Part shown: positions 63,713-64,000 of the stretch, piece after piece
How positions within the stretch are numbered: the stretch's first letter is position 1
How the letters are laid out: each line of letters opens with the position of its first letter
Source of the DNA: Oscheius sp. JU75
Lineage: Eukaryota > Nematoda > Chromadorea > Rhabditida > Rhabditidae
Length of the DNA: 64,000 bases
NCBI GenBank assembly: GCA_037178855.1
Contig: JASJZC010000001.1
Span: forward strand, 2,108,001 to 2,172,000
Direction: 5' to 3'
Program-made: the position numbers and the translations under genes
Notes under the pieces: model-generated
What the model was told of the DNA's origin: nothing
Seen by the model: the letters and a program-made list of their open reading frames with translations, nothing else
Databases searched by the model: none

Positions 63713-64000
63713 ATGCTGTCCTTCTACGGCCTTCTGGAGGCGTCTCTTCTGATTCTGAACGGAATTGCCATCTTGCACAGAGAGAGATTCTTAAAGAAGT
63801 ACGGTCTCGGAGCCCCATCCCACTCTTTTGATTCGGAACCCGGGGTCAAGACCCAAGTCATCAACTTGATCTGTGCCGTGCAGACTGTTATGCGCAGTGA
63901 GTCTCTTCTCTTTCATTTTTCTTTGTTTTTTTTTCGGTAGAGGAGATAGCGATCGGTGGAATGGGACGGGGTTTTCAGAGAGAGAAACACACGGGACAGT
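63713..64000 (+). CDS. IER3IP1/Yos1 family protein, copy 2, cut by the window edge
   Basis: The first exon runs 63713-63898 and reads MLSFYGLLEASLLILNGIAI, then HRERFLKKYGLGAPSHSF, then EPGVKTQVINLICAVQTVMR, and reaches a GTGAGT donor at 63899. Compared with copy 1 at 55608 it lacks the intron after FLKK, while the second intron is at the same place and phase. The final exon with the second membrane helix should follow but is not seen before base 64000. TTTTAG lies 11 bases before the start, a possible trans-splice acceptor, and the gene follows the HPS5-like gene closely. Confidence 0.9.

Overview
The window looks like nuclear DNA from a nematode, most likely a rhabditid relative of Caenorhabditis. 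All protein genes are split by introns, many only 36-50 bases long, with GT...TTTCAG borders. Several start codons sit just behind a TTTCAG-like acceptor, as expected at spliced-leader trans-splice sites. The glutamyl-tRNA synthetase carries WHEP domains at its C-terminus with no prolyl-tRNA synthetase fused on, as in C. elegans. The nicastrin and GluRS genes are neighbours, and from memory the C. elegans orthologues (aph-2, ears-1) are adjacent too. No gene in the window is prokaryotic or organellar, and no spliced-leader RNA gene was seen.

Layout from left to right. 1-5.6 kb: nicastrin (-), with its 3' end off the window. 6.5-13.9 kb: cytosolic GluRS with six WHEP domains (-). 15.0-16.1 kb: an unrecognised protein (-). 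16.3-19.2 kb: an unrecognised Ser/Arg-rich protein (+). 20.6-23.6 kb: alpha-tubulin (+), with a tRNA-Leu(CAG) inside an intron. 24.0-25.1 kb: a foldback transposon and an inverted copy of part of the tubulin gene that carries a second tRNA-Leu(CAG). 25.7-26.9 kb: proteasome subunit beta-3 (-). 27.5-27.9 kb: a MITE. 28.1-28.6 kb: a small unknown gene (+). 29.1-31.4 kb: CTU2, the tRNA thiolation partner (-). 32.1-45.9 kb: the ARID1 (BAF250, let-526-like) subunit of SWI/SNF (-), 18 exons recognised. 46-50.3 kb: a gene-free region rich in CTCT/GAGA. 50.3-51.0 kb: an ACTMAP/C19orf54-like actin-processing protease (-). 51.35-51.76 kb: a second MITE of the 27.5 kb family. 51.8-54.9 kb: an NHL/beta-propeller protein (-). 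55.6 kb: IER3IP1/Yos1 copy 1 (+). 56.8-58.6 kb: a kelch-repeat protein (+). 58.7-63.3 kb: an HPS5-like WD-repeat protein ending in a RING-like finger (+). 63.7 kb: IER3IP1/Yos1 copy 2 (+), cut by the right edge.

The genes are mostly housekeeping: membrane proteolysis, translation and tRNA modification, protein turnover, chromatin remodelling, cytoskeleton and vesicle trafficking. I see no single pathway joining them. The last three plus-strand genes are tightly packed and may be co-transcribed.

The most unusual content is non-coding. At least 15 tRNA-like units lie in introns and spacers, in both orientations. Several share a tail and a leader that are not part of a tRNA, so they look like a tRNA-derived SINE family. 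Three foldback DNA elements have matching termini and perfect 8-bp target duplications. Long tracts rich in the pentamer GACAG/CTGTC fill many introns and spacers. Reading was by eye. Exon borders given to the base come from splice consensus plus reading-frame continuity and have not been checked against transcripts.
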